Assembly: GCF_003955755.1 (NCBI RefSeq)
Contig: NZ_CP034465.1
Span: 1,978,001 to 2,042,000 of the forward strand
DNA from: Jeotgalibaca ciconiae
GTDB lineage: Bacteria; Bacillota; Bacilli; Lactobacillales; Aerococcaceae
Length of the DNA stretch: 64,000 nucleotides
Reading direction: 5' to 3'
The translations under genes and the position numbers were made by a program. The number at the start of each line of letters is the position of its first letter. Position 1 is the stretch's first letter. Under the pieces are notes generated by a model, which was given only the letters and a program-made list of their open reading frames with translations, had not been told where the DNA came from and searched no databases. Below, in pieces: positions 53,489 to 63,357 of this stretch.

Positions 53489-54514
53489 TCAGTCTTGTTC
53501 CAGTAAGGCTTGTTCGACAACATTTTGCATTTCAAAGGCACCTGATGATTTGTTTGAACATACGATAATTGTTAAATCATCGTGAGGATAGTGAACGGAA
53601 TGATAATTCACACCAGGGTCATACCCCATTTGAACAAATTTGACTACTTTCTGCTCACGAACTTTCATGAATCCACCGTATCCATAAAAATAATCATCTT
53701 CTTCATGAACTTGTGGTGTTAACAACAATTCGGTCATAGGCTTTGTCAGTAATTGATAATTCAGTAACGCTTCCCAAAAACATTCCATATCTTCTACAGA
53801 CACATACGCACCGCCATCTGGACTACCTTTAGCGGGTATTGAGAAAACATTTGATTTCAGAATTCCTTCTGGCTCATCTACATATCCAGTTGCTACGTTA
53901 GATGGCAACAAATCCAGTGAAAAATAACCTGAATCGGCCATTTTTGCAGATTCAAATATGTTCTTTTGAATATATTCAGAAAAAATCATTCCACTAACTG
54001 CTTCAATCACTAAACCTAATAGAATATAACCGGTATTGTTATATTTAAAAGCGCTGTCAACTTTATCAATCATTTTTTCGTATTGAAACATTGGCAGGAA
54101 ATCTTTTACATTTCTTATATGATACATTGGCCGATCAATCCAAAGTTCCTCAAAGTCTTCCATAACATCTTCATCAAAATAGTCCGGAACCCCTGAAGTA
54201 TGGGTTAATAAATGATGGATTGTAATATTCTTATCAAAATATAGAAAATCAATAGCTAAACAGTCATTGAGCTTGGTATCAAAGGCAAGTTTTCCTTGTT
54301 CCACTAATTGGCAAATGGAGATTGCAGTAAAGATTTTGCTTCCAGAAGCAATCCCAAAACGAGTATGTGCTTTATTTTCGAGTTTTTCTGGCAAATTAGC
54401 ATAACCAAAGTTGCAAGTGAAACTGTCACTATTTTGGATGACTCTGACATTGCCAGAGAATTGTAATTCTTTTTGTTTTTCATTTAACTTTTCAATAATA
54501 AGTTGTTTGCGCAT
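53489..54514 (-). CDS. Class C beta-lactamase-like serine hydrolase
   Basis: A 341-residue protein of the beta-lactamase/DD-peptidase/esterase superfamily. The SxxK motif is SGSKIFTA near residue 57, the YxN motif is YNNTGYILLG near 157, and HTSGVPDYFDED lies between them. No signal peptide, so it is cytoplasmic and more likely an esterase or peptidase than an antibiotic-resistance enzyme. AGGAGG precedes the ATG, within an imperfect inverted repeat (54527-54570). It stands alone on the minus strand, divergent to the AraC regulator. Confidence 0.85.
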   Translation of the reverse strand: MRKQLIIEKLNEKQKELQFSGNVRVIQNSDSFTCNFGYANLPEKLENKAHTRFGIASGSKIFTAISICQLVEQGKLAFDTKLNDCLAIDFLYFDKNITIHHLLTHTSGVPDYFDEDVMEDFEELWIDRPMYHIRNVKDFLPMFQYEKMIDKVDSAFKYNNTGYILLGLVIEAVSGMIFSEYIQKNIFESAKMADSGYFSLDLLPSNVATGYVDEPEGILKSNVFSIPAKGSPDGGAYVSVEDMECFWEALLNYQLLTKPMTELLLTPQVHEEDDYFYGYGGFMKVREQKVVKFVQMGYDPGVNYHSVHYPHDDLTIIVCSNKSSGAFEMQNVVEQALLEQD

Positions 54515-54526
54515 TTTAAAATTCCT

Positions 54527-54570
54527 CCTAATGTAAGTTACAAATAAAATGAATTGTAAATAACATTAGG
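54527..54570. promoter_or_regulatory. Imperfect inverted repeat in the divergent promoter region
   Basis: CCTAATGTAAGTTACA (54527-54542) faces TGTAAATAACATTAGG (54555-54570), 13 of 16 positions pairing. It overlaps the ribosome site of the minus-strand hydrolase. GTTACAA recurs near 54635. Candidate operator; the rest of 54571-54839 shows no gene. Confidence 0.5.
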
Positions 54571-54839
54571 TTATCCTTTTCATATTTGAAAACGAATCAT
54601 CTTCATCTCCCCCTTGTACTGAAATTATAACATTCGTTACAAGACTGCGCAAAATATCTCTTTAGAAACAGTTGTATCAGTGTATATTTAATTCTATAAG
54701 TCATCGCTGAGTTTTTACGGGGATTTTCTGAATGAACTATTTTTTGGTAGAGTAGGATATTATGGTCTAAGTAAATCTAAAAATTAAGTCAAAATATAAA
54801 TAAGAATAGAATAACAATAAAAAACGGAGGATGGAGATT

Positions 54840-55688
54840 GTGGATACACAAAATTATGAAAAGATATACATTGATGAAAATCAGGGGTTTTTCTTATTTA
54901 GTTTTCAAGCCAAGGATATTAATCGAATTATACCGATGCACTTTCACAAAGAGATAGAAGTACTGTATTGTATTTCCGGAAAAATGAAGATTTGGGTGGA
55001 AGGGAAGATTATCATCTTACAAGCCGGACAGTTTTTTGTCATTAACAGCTTGGTTCCTCATTCCACACAAAGTTATGAGCAGGGCGAATTTGTCGTATTC
55101 TACTTCCATTCGAAACTTTTTTTAGATAAGGAAGCTCGAATAAATGTATGGGAACAAAAAGAGAAGCAAGACATTTATCAGCAAGAAATCAAATTAATCC
55201 AACAAATTTTTGCCTCTACACAAAAAGAAGATTCATATATCGTGTTTCATCAACGAAGTCTGTTGAATGAATTTATCTATATTCTGCTAAAGGAATTCTC
55301 GACAAATGAAGTTCTTGATCAACGAACTAAAAATCGTAATAAAAAAATCAAAGATATCATTCATTTGATGCAAGAAAACTATGCAAGCCAACTCACTTTA
55401 GAAGAATTGGCCCGTTTATCGGGATATACAGCGACTTATCTTTCTCGAATGATCAAAGAGAGTACCGGTCAAACATTCTCAGAGTATAAAAAAAGTCTCT
55501 GTTTGGAACATGCGATTAATATGATTGAAAATACTGAATTAACACTGGAAATTATTGCACAAAAATCAGGATTTGCTAATGAAAAATCTTTGCGCACCGC
55601 ATTTAAAGAAGCCATGCTTATGACGCCAAGAGAATATATAAAAAAGATAAAAAATGACCGAAATACCATAAAAAAGCAACTGTTTTAG
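54840..55688 (+). CDS. AraC-family regulator with cupin sensor
   Basis: A 282-residue AraC regulator: N-terminal cupin (PMHFHKEIEVLYCISGKMKI, LQAGQFFVINSLVPHS) and a C-terminal double helix-turn-helix (LTLEELARLSGYTATYLSRM, IAQKSGFANEKSLRTAFKEA, TPREYIKKIK). GTG 54840 is preferred, nine bases after GGAGG; ATG 54831 directly abuts the site. It is followed by GH3, sucrose PTS and GH32 genes and probably activates them. Sucrose operons usually use a LacI repressor (ScrR), so AraC control is unusual. Confidence 0.88.
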   Translation: MDTQNYEKIYIDENQGFFLFSFQAKDINRIIPMHFHKEIEVLYCISGKMKIWVEGKIIILQAGQFFVINSLVPHSTQSYEQGEFVVFYFHSKLFLDKEARINVWEQKEKQDIYQQEIKLIQQIFASTQKEDSYIVFHQRSLLNEFIYILLKEFSTNEVLDQRTKNRNKKIKDIIHLMQENYASQLTLEELARLSGYTATYLSRMIKESTGQTFSEYKKSLCLEHAINMIENTELTLEIIAQKSGFANEKSLRTAFKEAMLMTPREYIKKIKNDRNTIKKQLF

Positions 55689-55734
55689 AAAAAGAAAACA
55701 CTTTATAGTGTTTATAGAAAGAAGGGGTGCGAAA

Positions 55735-57954
55735 ATGAACAAAGAAAAACTAGACCGATTATTCTCAACACTTTCTTTTGAAGAAAAAGTAGGTCAAATG
55801 ATTCAGCTAACAGGAGATTTCTTTAATATTGACGAAAGAATAATGGAAACGGGACCAATGAAGAAACTAGGATTACACGATAATTTTGAACCGTTTAATG
55901 TAGGTTCAGTTCTGAATGTAACGGATTCTAAAAATGTGGTGGAACTTCAAACCGAGTACTTAAAACGAGCTACCCATCGCATTCCATTATTATTTATGGC
56001 AGATGTTATTTATGGCTATAAAAGTATTTTCCCCATTCCGCTAGCACAAACATGTAGTTGGAACTTTGATTTAATTGAAAAAAGTGCGCAAGTGATAGCA
56101 AAGGAATGTTATGATGCGGGCATTCATGTTACTTTTTCTCCAATGGTGGATGTCGCAAGAGACGCACGTTGGGGACGAGTGATGGAGTCTCCTGGAGAAG
56201 ATGTTTTATTGGCAAAGAAATATGCAGAGCATATGGTTCGCGGTATACAAGGAAACAGGGAAATGATTGGGGAAAATCATATTGCGGCTTGCGTGAAGCA
56301 TTTTGCAGCATACGGTGCCCCGACAGCAGGAAGAGAATACAACAGTGTCGACTTATCTATGACATCTTTGAGAAATACTTACCTGCCTAGCTATAAAGCA
56401 GCAATGGATGCTGGTGTAAAGCTTGTTATGACAGCCTTTAATACCTTGAATGGGATTCCTTGTACCGGAAATGAATGGTTAAACAAAGAACTTTTAAGAG
56501 ACGAATACGATTTTGAAGGTGTCTTGATTTCAGATTATGCGGCGATAGAAGAATTGAAATACCACGGATACACAGCAAATAATCAGGAATCAGCTGAAAA
56601 AGCAATTCAGAGTACCGTAGACATTGATATGAAAACGGCTATTTATGCGAATGAGCTGAAGACGCTAACAGAAGAGAATCCTCTGCTTCTACAATTGGTC
56701 GATGAATCAGCTTACCGTGTGTTGACATTGAAAAATGATTTAGGATTATTTGAAGATCCTTATCGTGGTATGAAACGAGAAGCAGAAGCAGAAACTTCTT
56801 CTTTCCCAAGAGAACATATAGAAGCGATGGAGGAATTGGCAAGAGAGTCGATTGTCTTATTGAAAAATGCCGATCAACTACCATTGAAGAAAAAGAAAAT
56901 TGCTTTGATTGGTCCTTATAGCAAAGAGAAGTCGGTTCTTGGCTTCTGGGCAATCACCGGTGACGAAGAAGATGCCTATTCATTATATGATGGACTGACA
57001 GAATTCTCAGACGAAGAAAATCTGGGTTGGGATATTGAAGTAGCATCAGGTGCCCCTTTGATTCAAGAAAAAGATTTTTATCAGTTTGGGAAATATGCGG
57101 ATCGTTTTGTGGAAGAGACTCAAAGCCAAGAACAATTGTTGGCAGAAGCTCTGGAAATAGCAAATGCTTCAGACATAGTGTTATTAGCATTAGGTGAGTC
57201 TGCCTATCAAAGCGGTGAAGGCGGTTCTCGCGTAAACCCATCACTGCCTGAACATCAAATCGCTTTACTGAAGGAATTAAAGAAAACAGGGAAACCGATT
57301 ATTCTAATTGTTTTCTCTGGGCGTCCCTTACTTTTAGACAAAGTAGTAGATGAAGTAGAAGCGATTATCTATGCTTGGTTCCCTGGGACGATGTCTGGAA
57401 AAGTCTTGGCGGAAATCCTATCGGGAAAAGTGAACCCATCAGCTCGTCTATCGATGACTTTCCCAAGAGCGGTCGGTCAAATTCCGATCTACTATAGTGA
57501 GCTTAGTACGGGCCGGCCTCATGAGCGCATTGAGCCCTATCATCGCTTCGCATCTCGTTATTTGGATGAAAGTAACAGTCCGCTGTTTCCATTTGGTTTT
57601 GGTCTATCCTATAGTCAAGTGGAGTATACGGAAATGAAGGCTAAGGAAGAGGCCGGCAAGCATTATGTGACGATTCAAGTAAGGAATACAGGTGTCTATC
57701 CAACCAAAGAGGTTGTGCAATTATACGTACAAGATAAAGCAGCTTCGGTTGTACGGCCAGTAAAAGAATTGAGAGCATTTGAAAAAATATCTTTAAAACC
57801 TGGAGAGACGAGTGAGGTTGCTTTTGAATTAACAGATGACTTATTTTCTTTTATTGATAACGAAGGCAATGAAATCGTAGAAGCAGGAGAATATATCTTG
57901 TTTATTGGACAACATGCGCTCGATGATCGTTTCCAATTAACTGTACAGCGGTAA
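55735..57954 (+). CDS. GH3 beta-glucosidase
   Basis: A 739-residue GH3 enzyme with the three-domain beta-glucosidase build: barrel (1-330), alpha/beta sandwich (about 360-590) and fibronectin type III-like C-terminus (from about 640, VTIQVRNTGVYPTKEVVQLYV). The nucleophile is Asp267 in GVLISDYAAIEEL; VMESPGEDVLLAKKYAEHMV and CVKHFAAYGAPTAGREYN bind the sugar. No signal peptide. ATG 55735 follows GAAGGGG. A palindrome AACACT-N4-AGTGTT lies at 55697-55712. Upstream of a sucrose-type PTS it may cleave a phosphorylated or plain beta-glucoside taken up by the same system. Confidence 0.9.
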   Translation: MNKEKLDRLFSTLSFEEKVGQMIQLTGDFFNIDERIMETGPMKKLGLHDNFEPFNVGSVLNVTDSKNVVELQTEYLKRATHRIPLLFMADVIYGYKSIFPIPLAQTCSWNFDLIEKSAQVIAKECYDAGIHVTFSPMVDVARDARWGRVMESPGEDVLLAKKYAEHMVRGIQGNREMIGENHIAACVKHFAAYGAPTAGREYNSVDLSMTSLRNTYLPSYKAAMDAGVKLVMTAFNTLNGIPCTGNEWLNKELLRDEYDFEGVLISDYAAIEELKYHGYTANNQESAEKAIQSTVDIDMKTAIYANELKTLTEENPLLLQLVDESAYRVLTLKNDLGLFEDPYRGMKREAEAETSSFPREHIEAMEELARESIVLLKNADQLPLKKKKIALIGPYSKEKSVLGFWAITGDEEDAYSLYDGLTEFSDEENLGWDIEVASGAPLIQEKDFYQFGKYADRFVEETQSQEQLLAEALEIANASDIVLLALGESAYQSGEGGSRVNPSLPEHQIALLKELKKTGKPIILIVFSGRPLLLDKVVDEVEAIIYAWFPGTMSGKVLAEILSGKVNPSARLSMTFPRAVGQIPIYYSELSTGRPHERIEPYHRFASRYLDESNSPLFPFGFGLSYSQVEYTEMKAKEEAGKHYVTIQVRNTGVYPTKEVVQLYVQDKAASVVRPVKELRAFEKISLKPGETSEVAFELTDDLFSFIDNEGNEIVEAGEYILFIGQHALDDRFQLTVQR

Positions 57955-58043
57955 AGGATGTAACAATCAGTAAAACGATTGAAGAAGTTTTGTGATAAGA
58001 AATAGTTCTTAAAAAGAAGCTAAAAAAGATAAGGAGACAGAAC

Positions 58044-59447
58044 ATGGCTGAAAAAGAATATTTAAATATAGCAAGAGATGTTATTGACGCAGTAGGTGGG
58101 CAAGACAATATTAGTTCAATGGCACACTGCGCAACTCGTTTGCGCTTAGTGGTGAAAGACCGTGACAAAATTCAAGACGAAAAAGTGGAGAATATAGACA
58201 AGGCGAAGGGCTTTTTCTTCACCTCAGGACAATACCAAATTATTTTTGGAACAGGAATTGTTAACCGTGTATATGAAGCGATGGAAGAAGTCGGTGTTTC
58301 TGCAACCACAAAAGAAGGCTTAAAAGAACAAGCTGCTGATAAAGAAGGCAGTTCTTTGAAACGATTGATACGTGTCTTTGGTGATGTGTTTGTACCTATC
58401 ATTCCTGCTTTAGTTGCGACTGGTTTGTTCATGGGATTACGGGGATTATTAACACAGCCACAAATGTTAGGTTTATTTGGGATGACGCCAGATAGCATTT
58501 CGTCTAATTTCATTATGGTGACTCAGATTCTAACAGATACAGCCTTTGCTTTCTTACCAGTTTTGGTTTGTTGGTCTGCATTCCGGGTCTTTGGCGGAAG
58601 CCCGCTATTAGGGATTTTACTCGGATTAATGCTTGTTAGTCCTTCACTTCCAACCTCTTGGGATGTCGCTCAAGGAACAGGAGATCCATTGTTATTTTTC
58701 GGATTTATTAAAGTTGCTGGCTATCAAGGGTCAGTCTTACCAGCATTTATTATGGGATTCTTAGGTGCCAATATTGAAAAAAAAGTTCGGAAAGTTGTCC
58801 CTCCAGCATTAGATTTAATTTTAACACCATTTATTAGCTTATTAGCGATGTTGTTATTAGCATTATTCCTCGTTGGCCCAGTGTTCCACGAAGCTGAAAT
58901 GTTATTGCTGCACGCTGTAGAATGGATTTTGAATTTACCGTTTGGCTTGGGCGGGTTGATTTACGGGGGACTGAACCAGATTATCGTTGTAACCGGCTTG
59001 CACCATGCGTTGAATTTAATTGAGATTCAATTATTAGCAGAAACAGGCTGGAATCCAGTAAATATGATAAGCACTGCCTCAATTGTTGCGCAAGCAGGTG
59101 CAGCCTTTGCAGTAGGGCTAAAAAGTAAAAAAACAAAAGTCAAGGCAGTTGCGTTTCCTTCAACTTTCTCAGCCTTATTAGGAATCACTGAACCAGCCAT
59201 GTTTGGTGTGAACTTGCGTTATGGTAAACCATTTATCATGGGGTTACTCGGTGGAGCAGTTGGTGGATTCTTAGCAAGTATCTTTAACATGCAAGCAACT
59301 GGGATGTCTATTACAGCAATTCCGGGACTTTTATTGTATTTAAATAATCAATTCTTTATGTATATTTTGATCAGTGTCATTAGTTTTTTTGTCGCTTTCG
59401 GGTTGACATGGATGTTTGGATACAATGATGGCATGTTAGAAAAATAA
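58044..59447 (+). CDS. scrA: Sucrose-type PTS EIIBC
   Basis: A 467-residue PTS permease: EIIB at residues 1-90 with phosphorylated Cys29 in SSMAHCATRLRL, then EIIC with about ten membrane segments (TGLHHALNLIEIQLLAETGW and GITEPAMFGVNLRYGKPFI are sugar-site segments of the sucrose/beta-glucoside family). No EIIA domain, so a shared EIIA is used. AAGGAG precedes the ATG. The following GH32 gene supports sucrose, trehalulose or a fructoside as substrate. Confidence 0.9.
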   Translation: MAEKEYLNIARDVIDAVGGQDNISSMAHCATRLRLVVKDRDKIQDEKVENIDKAKGFFFTSGQYQIIFGTGIVNRVYEAMEEVGVSATTKEGLKEQAADKEGSSLKRLIRVFGDVFVPIIPALVATGLFMGLRGLLTQPQMLGLFGMTPDSISSNFIMVTQILTDTAFAFLPVLVCWSAFRVFGGSPLLGILLGLMLVSPSLPTSWDVAQGTGDPLLFFGFIKVAGYQGSVLPAFIMGFLGANIEKKVRKVVPPALDLILTPFISLLAMLLLALFLVGPVFHEAEMLLLHAVEWILNLPFGLGGLIYGGLNQIIVVTGLHHALNLIEIQLLAETGWNPVNMISTASIVAQAGAAFAVGLKSKKTKVKAVAFPSTFSALLGITEPAMFGVNLRYGKPFIMGLLGGAVGGFLASIFNMQATGMSITAIPGLLLYLNNQFFMYILISVISFFVAFGLTWMFGYNDGMLEK

Positions 59448-59462
59448 GTTAGGAGTCAGACA

Positions 59463-60941
59463 ATGTTGCCACAGAAAGAATGGACGATGGAAGAAAAATA
59501 CCTACCGTATGATCAATGGTCTGAAGAATATGTGAATCAATTGAGAGCGTCCGTGCAAGCTTCGAAATGGCGACAAACGTTTCACGTGCAGCCTGAAACA
59601 GGCTTGTTGAACGACCCAAATGGATTTTCATATCATGATGGGAAATGGCATTTATTTTATCAAGCTTTCCCATATGGACCCGTTCATGGGTTAAAGTCGT
59701 GGTATAAAGTAGAATCTAAAGATTTAATCCATTGGGAAAGCCAGGGTTCAGCAATTTTACCAGATACAGTTTATGACAGCCACGGTGCCTATTCCGGTTC
59801 AGCTCTTCCAGTTGGAGATGATTTGCGCATTTTCTATACGGGAAACGTACGCGATGAAGAATGGAACCGCTCATCTTATCAGTTAGGTGCGGTCATGAAA
59901 AAAGATAAGATTTTAAAACTTGAAAAGCCATTGATTGATCACATACCAGAAGGATATACAGGACATTTTCGTGATCCGCAGGTATTTGAACATGAAAATA
60001 GCTATTATCTCGTGATTGGCGCTCAAACAAATCAAGAACAAGGAAAAATTCTAGTCTATCAAAGTGATGATTTGAAGTGCTGGTCGCTTTTAGGACCCTT
60101 GTCATTTACCAACGAATCAATGGGATACATGATTGAATGTCCACATTTGGTTGGATTGTCAAAGACACCCATTTTAATATTCTGTCCTCAAGGATTGGAT
60201 AAGACCATCCTAGACTATGATAATTTGAATCCAAATGCCTATATAATAGGAGATTTCGTTGATTTTCAGTCGCTGACTTTTGAAGGAACAACAGAACTTC
60301 GAAATTTAGATGATGGTTTCGATGTATATGCTTCGCAAGCAATTGATGCGCCAGACGGAAGAACGCTTTGCGTCAGCTGGTTAGGACTTCCAGAAAATGA
60401 GTATCCTGTTTACCAAGATGGTTGGACAAATTGTTTAAGTTTAGTGAAGGAATTGAAAGTAAAAGGAAACCAATTATATCAATATCCTGTAGAAGAAATG
60501 AACAAAACTAAACGATTGCTTGAAGAAAAAGCAGAGAAAATAAATAGCATGGTAACTTTACACCAGCCAGATGAAAATGCTTATGAATTAGAAATTCTTC
60601 TTCCTGAAAATCAACAAGGGACCCTCTATCTTTTGGCAAATAAAGAGCAGACTCGCTACTTAAAAGTTGATTTTGACTCAGAACGAGGTCTTGTTGAAGT
60701 AGACCGCACGAATGTAGGGATTGGAAAGATGAATGAAACAAAATCAACACGTCAAAGTAAACTCCTTCCAAACAAAGAGTTGAAGATGAATATCTTCGTT
60801 GATACTTCATCCGTAGAAATCTTTTTCAATGATGGCTTGAAAGTATTATCGAGTCTTGCTTTCCCAGAAAAAGAAGATACATTTATCTTTTTGGAAATGA
60901 AAGAAAGTCATGTCAGTACGCGCCTTTTTAAAATTGAATAG
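59463..60941 (+). CDS. scrB: Sucrose-6-phosphate hydrolase (GH32)
   Basis: A 492-residue GH32 enzyme. The catalytic triad is readable: Asp51 in GLLNDPNGF (nucleophile), Asp171 in HFRDPQVF (transition-state stabiliser) and Glu225 in IECPHL (acid/base). It has a five-bladed propeller followed by the beta-sandwich domain. It cleaves sucrose 6-phosphate to glucose 6-phosphate and fructose after uptake by the PTS. TAGGAG precedes the ATG, 15 bases after the PTS gene. A terminator follows. Confidence 0.93.
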   Translation: MLPQKEWTMEEKYLPYDQWSEEYVNQLRASVQASKWRQTFHVQPETGLLNDPNGFSYHDGKWHLFYQAFPYGPVHGLKSWYKVESKDLIHWESQGSAILPDTVYDSHGAYSGSALPVGDDLRIFYTGNVRDEEWNRSSYQLGAVMKKDKILKLEKPLIDHIPEGYTGHFRDPQVFEHENSYYLVIGAQTNQEQGKILVYQSDDLKCWSLLGPLSFTNESMGYMIECPHLVGLSKTPILIFCPQGLDKTILDYDNLNPNAYIIGDFVDFQSLTFEGTTELRNLDDGFDVYASQAIDAPDGRTLCVSWLGLPENEYPVYQDGWTNCLSLVKELKVKGNQLYQYPVEEMNKTKRLLEEKAEKINSMVTLHQPDENAYELEILLPENQQGTLYLLANKEQTRYLKVDFDSERGLVEVDRTNVGIGKMNETKSTRQSKLLPNKELKMNIFVDTSSVEIFFNDGLKVLSSLAFPEKEDTFIFLEMKESHVSTRLFKIE

Positions 60942-60949
60942 AAGTTTGC

Positions 60950-60994
60950 AAACAGAGATGAGTCCCATAATTTGAGACTTATCTCTGTTTTTAT
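60950..60994 (+). terminator. Terminator of the sucrose operon
   Basis: AAACAGAGAT and AGTC pair with GACT and ATCTCTGTTT, followed by T-rich sequence. Confidence 0.88.
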
Positions 60995-61041
60995 ATCGAA
61001 CGTAACACTCTTGGTCGTTAGTATTCTTTTCTTCCGGCGAT

Positions 61042-61081
61042 TTGTATAGTACAGTCCGAGAAAAAAATCTGTACTATACAA
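61042..61081. repeat. R5 palindrome, single copy
   Basis: TTGTATAGTACAG and CTGTACTATACAA form perfect 13-base arms around a 14-base loop, the same loop length and GTACAG/CTGTAC core as the pair at 10436-10517. Confidence 0.8.
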
Positions 61082-61221
61082 CTGATTTAAAGTAGTCGTA
61101 TTCTTGAACAAAAAAATAACGATAGAACGATAATAAGGCAAGAAGGTGTCACCGTAAGAACCCGAAGTTTGTTATATTAAGACTACTTGTAATTTAAGAG
61201 GAATTCGGAAGGGGTATGGAA

Positions 61222-62484
61222 TTGAAAGAAAATAAAATAAAGAAGATTACACGCAATCAAAAAATAACTGTGAATGCGATTGCAGTTATTGCATTCATCT
61301 GTACGATTGTTTTTAATATTGGAAAAACAATTTATAGCAAAGAAGGGCAAATTGCACATTTACTGGAAATTTTAGAAAAAGGGGACTCGGTGCAGGCTGC
61401 AAAAATTCTCACAACCGATGATCCAAACTTCGAAATTACTGCAGATTCCATCCAACCTTATATACGGTTTGTTGAAGGGAATTCAACTTATTTATTTGAT
61501 TTGGAAAGGTACCTTTCTGGAGATGAAGAGCAAGACAATCTGACTATGGTACAAAATGGAAAAACCATGTTCTTTTTTGACAACTACGACTTTGTCTTGG
61601 AGCCAGTCTATATGGAGCTCCATACCAACTATAAGGGGACTGCCTTTCTGATAGATGGAGAAGAAGTTCAAGTCTCTGATAGTGAAGATTATTCAACAAC
61701 AGTGGGACCGTATGCTCCAGGCGAATTTGATATTACTGCAATGGCAACATTAAATGGATTTGAATTTGTCAATTCAGACTCTGTCAATTTAGTTTGGGAT
61801 TATGAAGATGCTCCTGTCTACATCGATTTGCCTTTAGAGGGTGAACGTTTTAAAGTAGGTGGTGATTTATCTGGTTGGACTGTATTTGTTAACGGAAACC
61901 CTGCTGGCACGCTTAATGAAGATGGAGACGGAGAGTTTGGGCCGATTTTGTTGGAAAAGAGAGTAGAGATACACGCAGAGAAAGAGTATCCCTCTGGAAC
62001 AATCGCTACCGAACCACAAATTCTTAGAGAAATAGATGAAGTTTTTATCGCGAAGTATGCTGAGCCATTAAATCTTCCGATGACTTCAAGGCTACTGTTC
62101 GATTTGTATTTCAATATTATCAATCACTTCCACAATTCCGAAGAAATTGAGGATAGAGCCTACACCGAACTTTCTGAGCTGTTAGTAGGAGGAACTGAAA
62201 ATCCAATCTATGATCAAATAGCGAACCTTGTCAGCCAAAATAAAGCTGACACAGAGGCATATGATATTCGTTTTGACCACTCGACTTCTGAAATGTTACG
62301 AACCGACATGGATACCTACGAGATAAGTATGAATATTGTTGAACGTCGTCAATATCCAAGACGGTCTAGCAAAGAAAGCATACGCACTGTCCATCCGTGT
62401 GTCGCGACTATAAAAGTAATCGAGACCGATGAAGAGGGGATCCCGACAAAATTACAGTTGGCGGCGATTGAGGCAGTGGATTAA
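61222..62484 (+). CDS. TcaA-like membrane-anchored protein without zinc ribbon
   Basis: A 420-residue protein with a Lys-rich start, one membrane segment (ITVNAIAVIAFICTIVFNIG, residues 16-35) and an extracytoplasmic part of about 380 residues. The order helical segment (QIAHLLEILEKGDSVQAAKILTT), two beta-rich repeats near 150-260 and a final NTF2-like domain matches TcaA/YvbJ proteins, which in staphylococci affect glycopeptide susceptibility and wall stress. The usual N-terminal zinc ribbon is absent. TTG 61222 lies seven bases after GGAAGGGG; ATG 61216 is closer than normal. Confidence 0.72.
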   Translation: MKENKIKKITRNQKITVNAIAVIAFICTIVFNIGKTIYSKEGQIAHLLEILEKGDSVQAAKILTTDDPNFEITADSIQPYIRFVEGNSTYLFDLERYLSGDEEQDNLTMVQNGKTMFFFDNYDFVLEPVYMELHTNYKGTAFLIDGEEVQVSDSEDYSTTVGPYAPGEFDITAMATLNGFEFVNSDSVNLVWDYEDAPVYIDLPLEGERFKVGGDLSGWTVFVNGNPAGTLNEDGDGEFGPILLEKRVEIHAEKEYPSGTIATEPQILREIDEVFIAKYAEPLNLPMTSRLLFDLYFNIINHFHNSEEIEDRAYTELSELLVGGTENPIYDQIANLVSQNKADTEAYDIRFDHSTSEMLRTDMDTYEISMNIVERRQYPRRSSKESIRTVHPCVATIKVIETDEEGIPTKLQLAAIEAVD

Positions 62485-62556
62485 AATGACTACATTCATA
62501 CTTAATGGGTATAGAAAATATTTGGGCTATAAAACCATATGACTAGGAGCAAAGAC

Positions 62557-63153
62557 ATGAAGAAAATACGAGTTTTACTAAGTGTTAGCTTATTATTATT
62601 GCTAACTGCTTGCAACGGGGAAGAATTAGAAGAAACCAAAGTCACTAGTGAAGAAGTTGTTGTAGAAGCTATAATTGATGATTCGCTCGTGGGCGTATAT
62701 GAGTACATAAGTCCGATCCAAGAAGATACACCAGAAGAAGAGGTTTTATTGGAACTATCGAGTGACGGGAAGTTCGTGCACAGCCGAACTTATTATGAAG
62801 ACGCTGATAAGGAAGGTATCGAATTCGCAGAGTCATCACTAGGATATGTCATGAAAGACGAAGGAGATCTTAATTCCTATCTCATTGATTCATCAGCAGA
62901 TTTCAAGATTGAAACGTTGATAACAAAAAAAGTTTTCCAAAGTGAAGATGAAATGATGACTGCTATCGAAAATTACTCAGAAGAATATATTCCTTATTAT
63001 GACAGAGAGTATGAAATTGCCGAAGATTACATTCATATCACATTGACTGCAACAGAAGAAACAATGAGTGGGCAACAAGAAGGAAATCAGCCGATACTAG
63101 AAACAATAGAAGAAGGTATCATGTTTGAAGGGAAATTATTCCAGAAACGATAA
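62557..63153 (+). CDS. Predicted lipoprotein of unknown function
   Basis: A 198-residue acidic protein with signal peptide and lipobox LTAC (Cys19). ATG 62557 follows AGGAGC; the upstream in-frame ATG at 62539 is before the site. The mature part has a strand-rich segment VGVYEYISPIQ then VLLELSSDGKFVHSRTYYED, like small lipocalin-type or DUF-type surface lipoproteins. It follows the TcaA-like gene and may be co-transcribed. Confidence 0.7.
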   Translation: MKKIRVLLSVSLLLLLTACNGEELEETKVTSEEVVVEAIIDDSLVGVYEYISPIQEDTPEEEVLLELSSDGKFVHSRTYYEDADKEGIEFAESSLGYVMKDEGDLNSYLIDSSADFKIETLITKKVFQSEDEMMTAIENYSEEYIPYYDREYEIAEDYIHITLTATEETMSGQQEGNQPILETIEEGIMFEGKLFQKR

Positions 63154-63172
63154 ATAATTGAGAGAATGTCTA

Positions 63173-63218
63173 AAAAGCAGGGAGTATTTTATTCTGAAAA
63201 GAATGTTGCTTCCTGCTT
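63173..63218 (+). terminator. Terminator after the lipoprotein gene
   Basis: AAGCAGGGAG pairs with CTTCCTGCTT around a loop of about 22 bases, followed by ATATTTATAT. The T-run is poor. Confidence 0.55.
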
Positions 63219-63289
63219 ATATTTATATGCTATAAAGAAGAGTGCTACAAAATCCACCTCTTCAATAAGTTGGAGTGTTTACATCTTTC

Positions 63290-63320
63290 TTGTCGAATCT
63301 CCCATTATTTAATATATAAT
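63290..63320 (+). promoter_or_regulatory. Promoter of the NQO-type gene
   Basis: TTGTCG (63290-63295) and TATATA/TATAAT (63313-63320) are 17-19 bases apart, 38 bases before the start codon. Confidence 0.6.
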
Positions 63321-63357
63321 GGAAGATATTCATCAACTCAAAAGGAGAAAAATAAAC

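Noticed and set aside
53489-54514. Antibiotic-resistance beta-lactamase
   Set aside because: No signal peptide and sequence closer to esterase/peptidase-like members of the superfamily.
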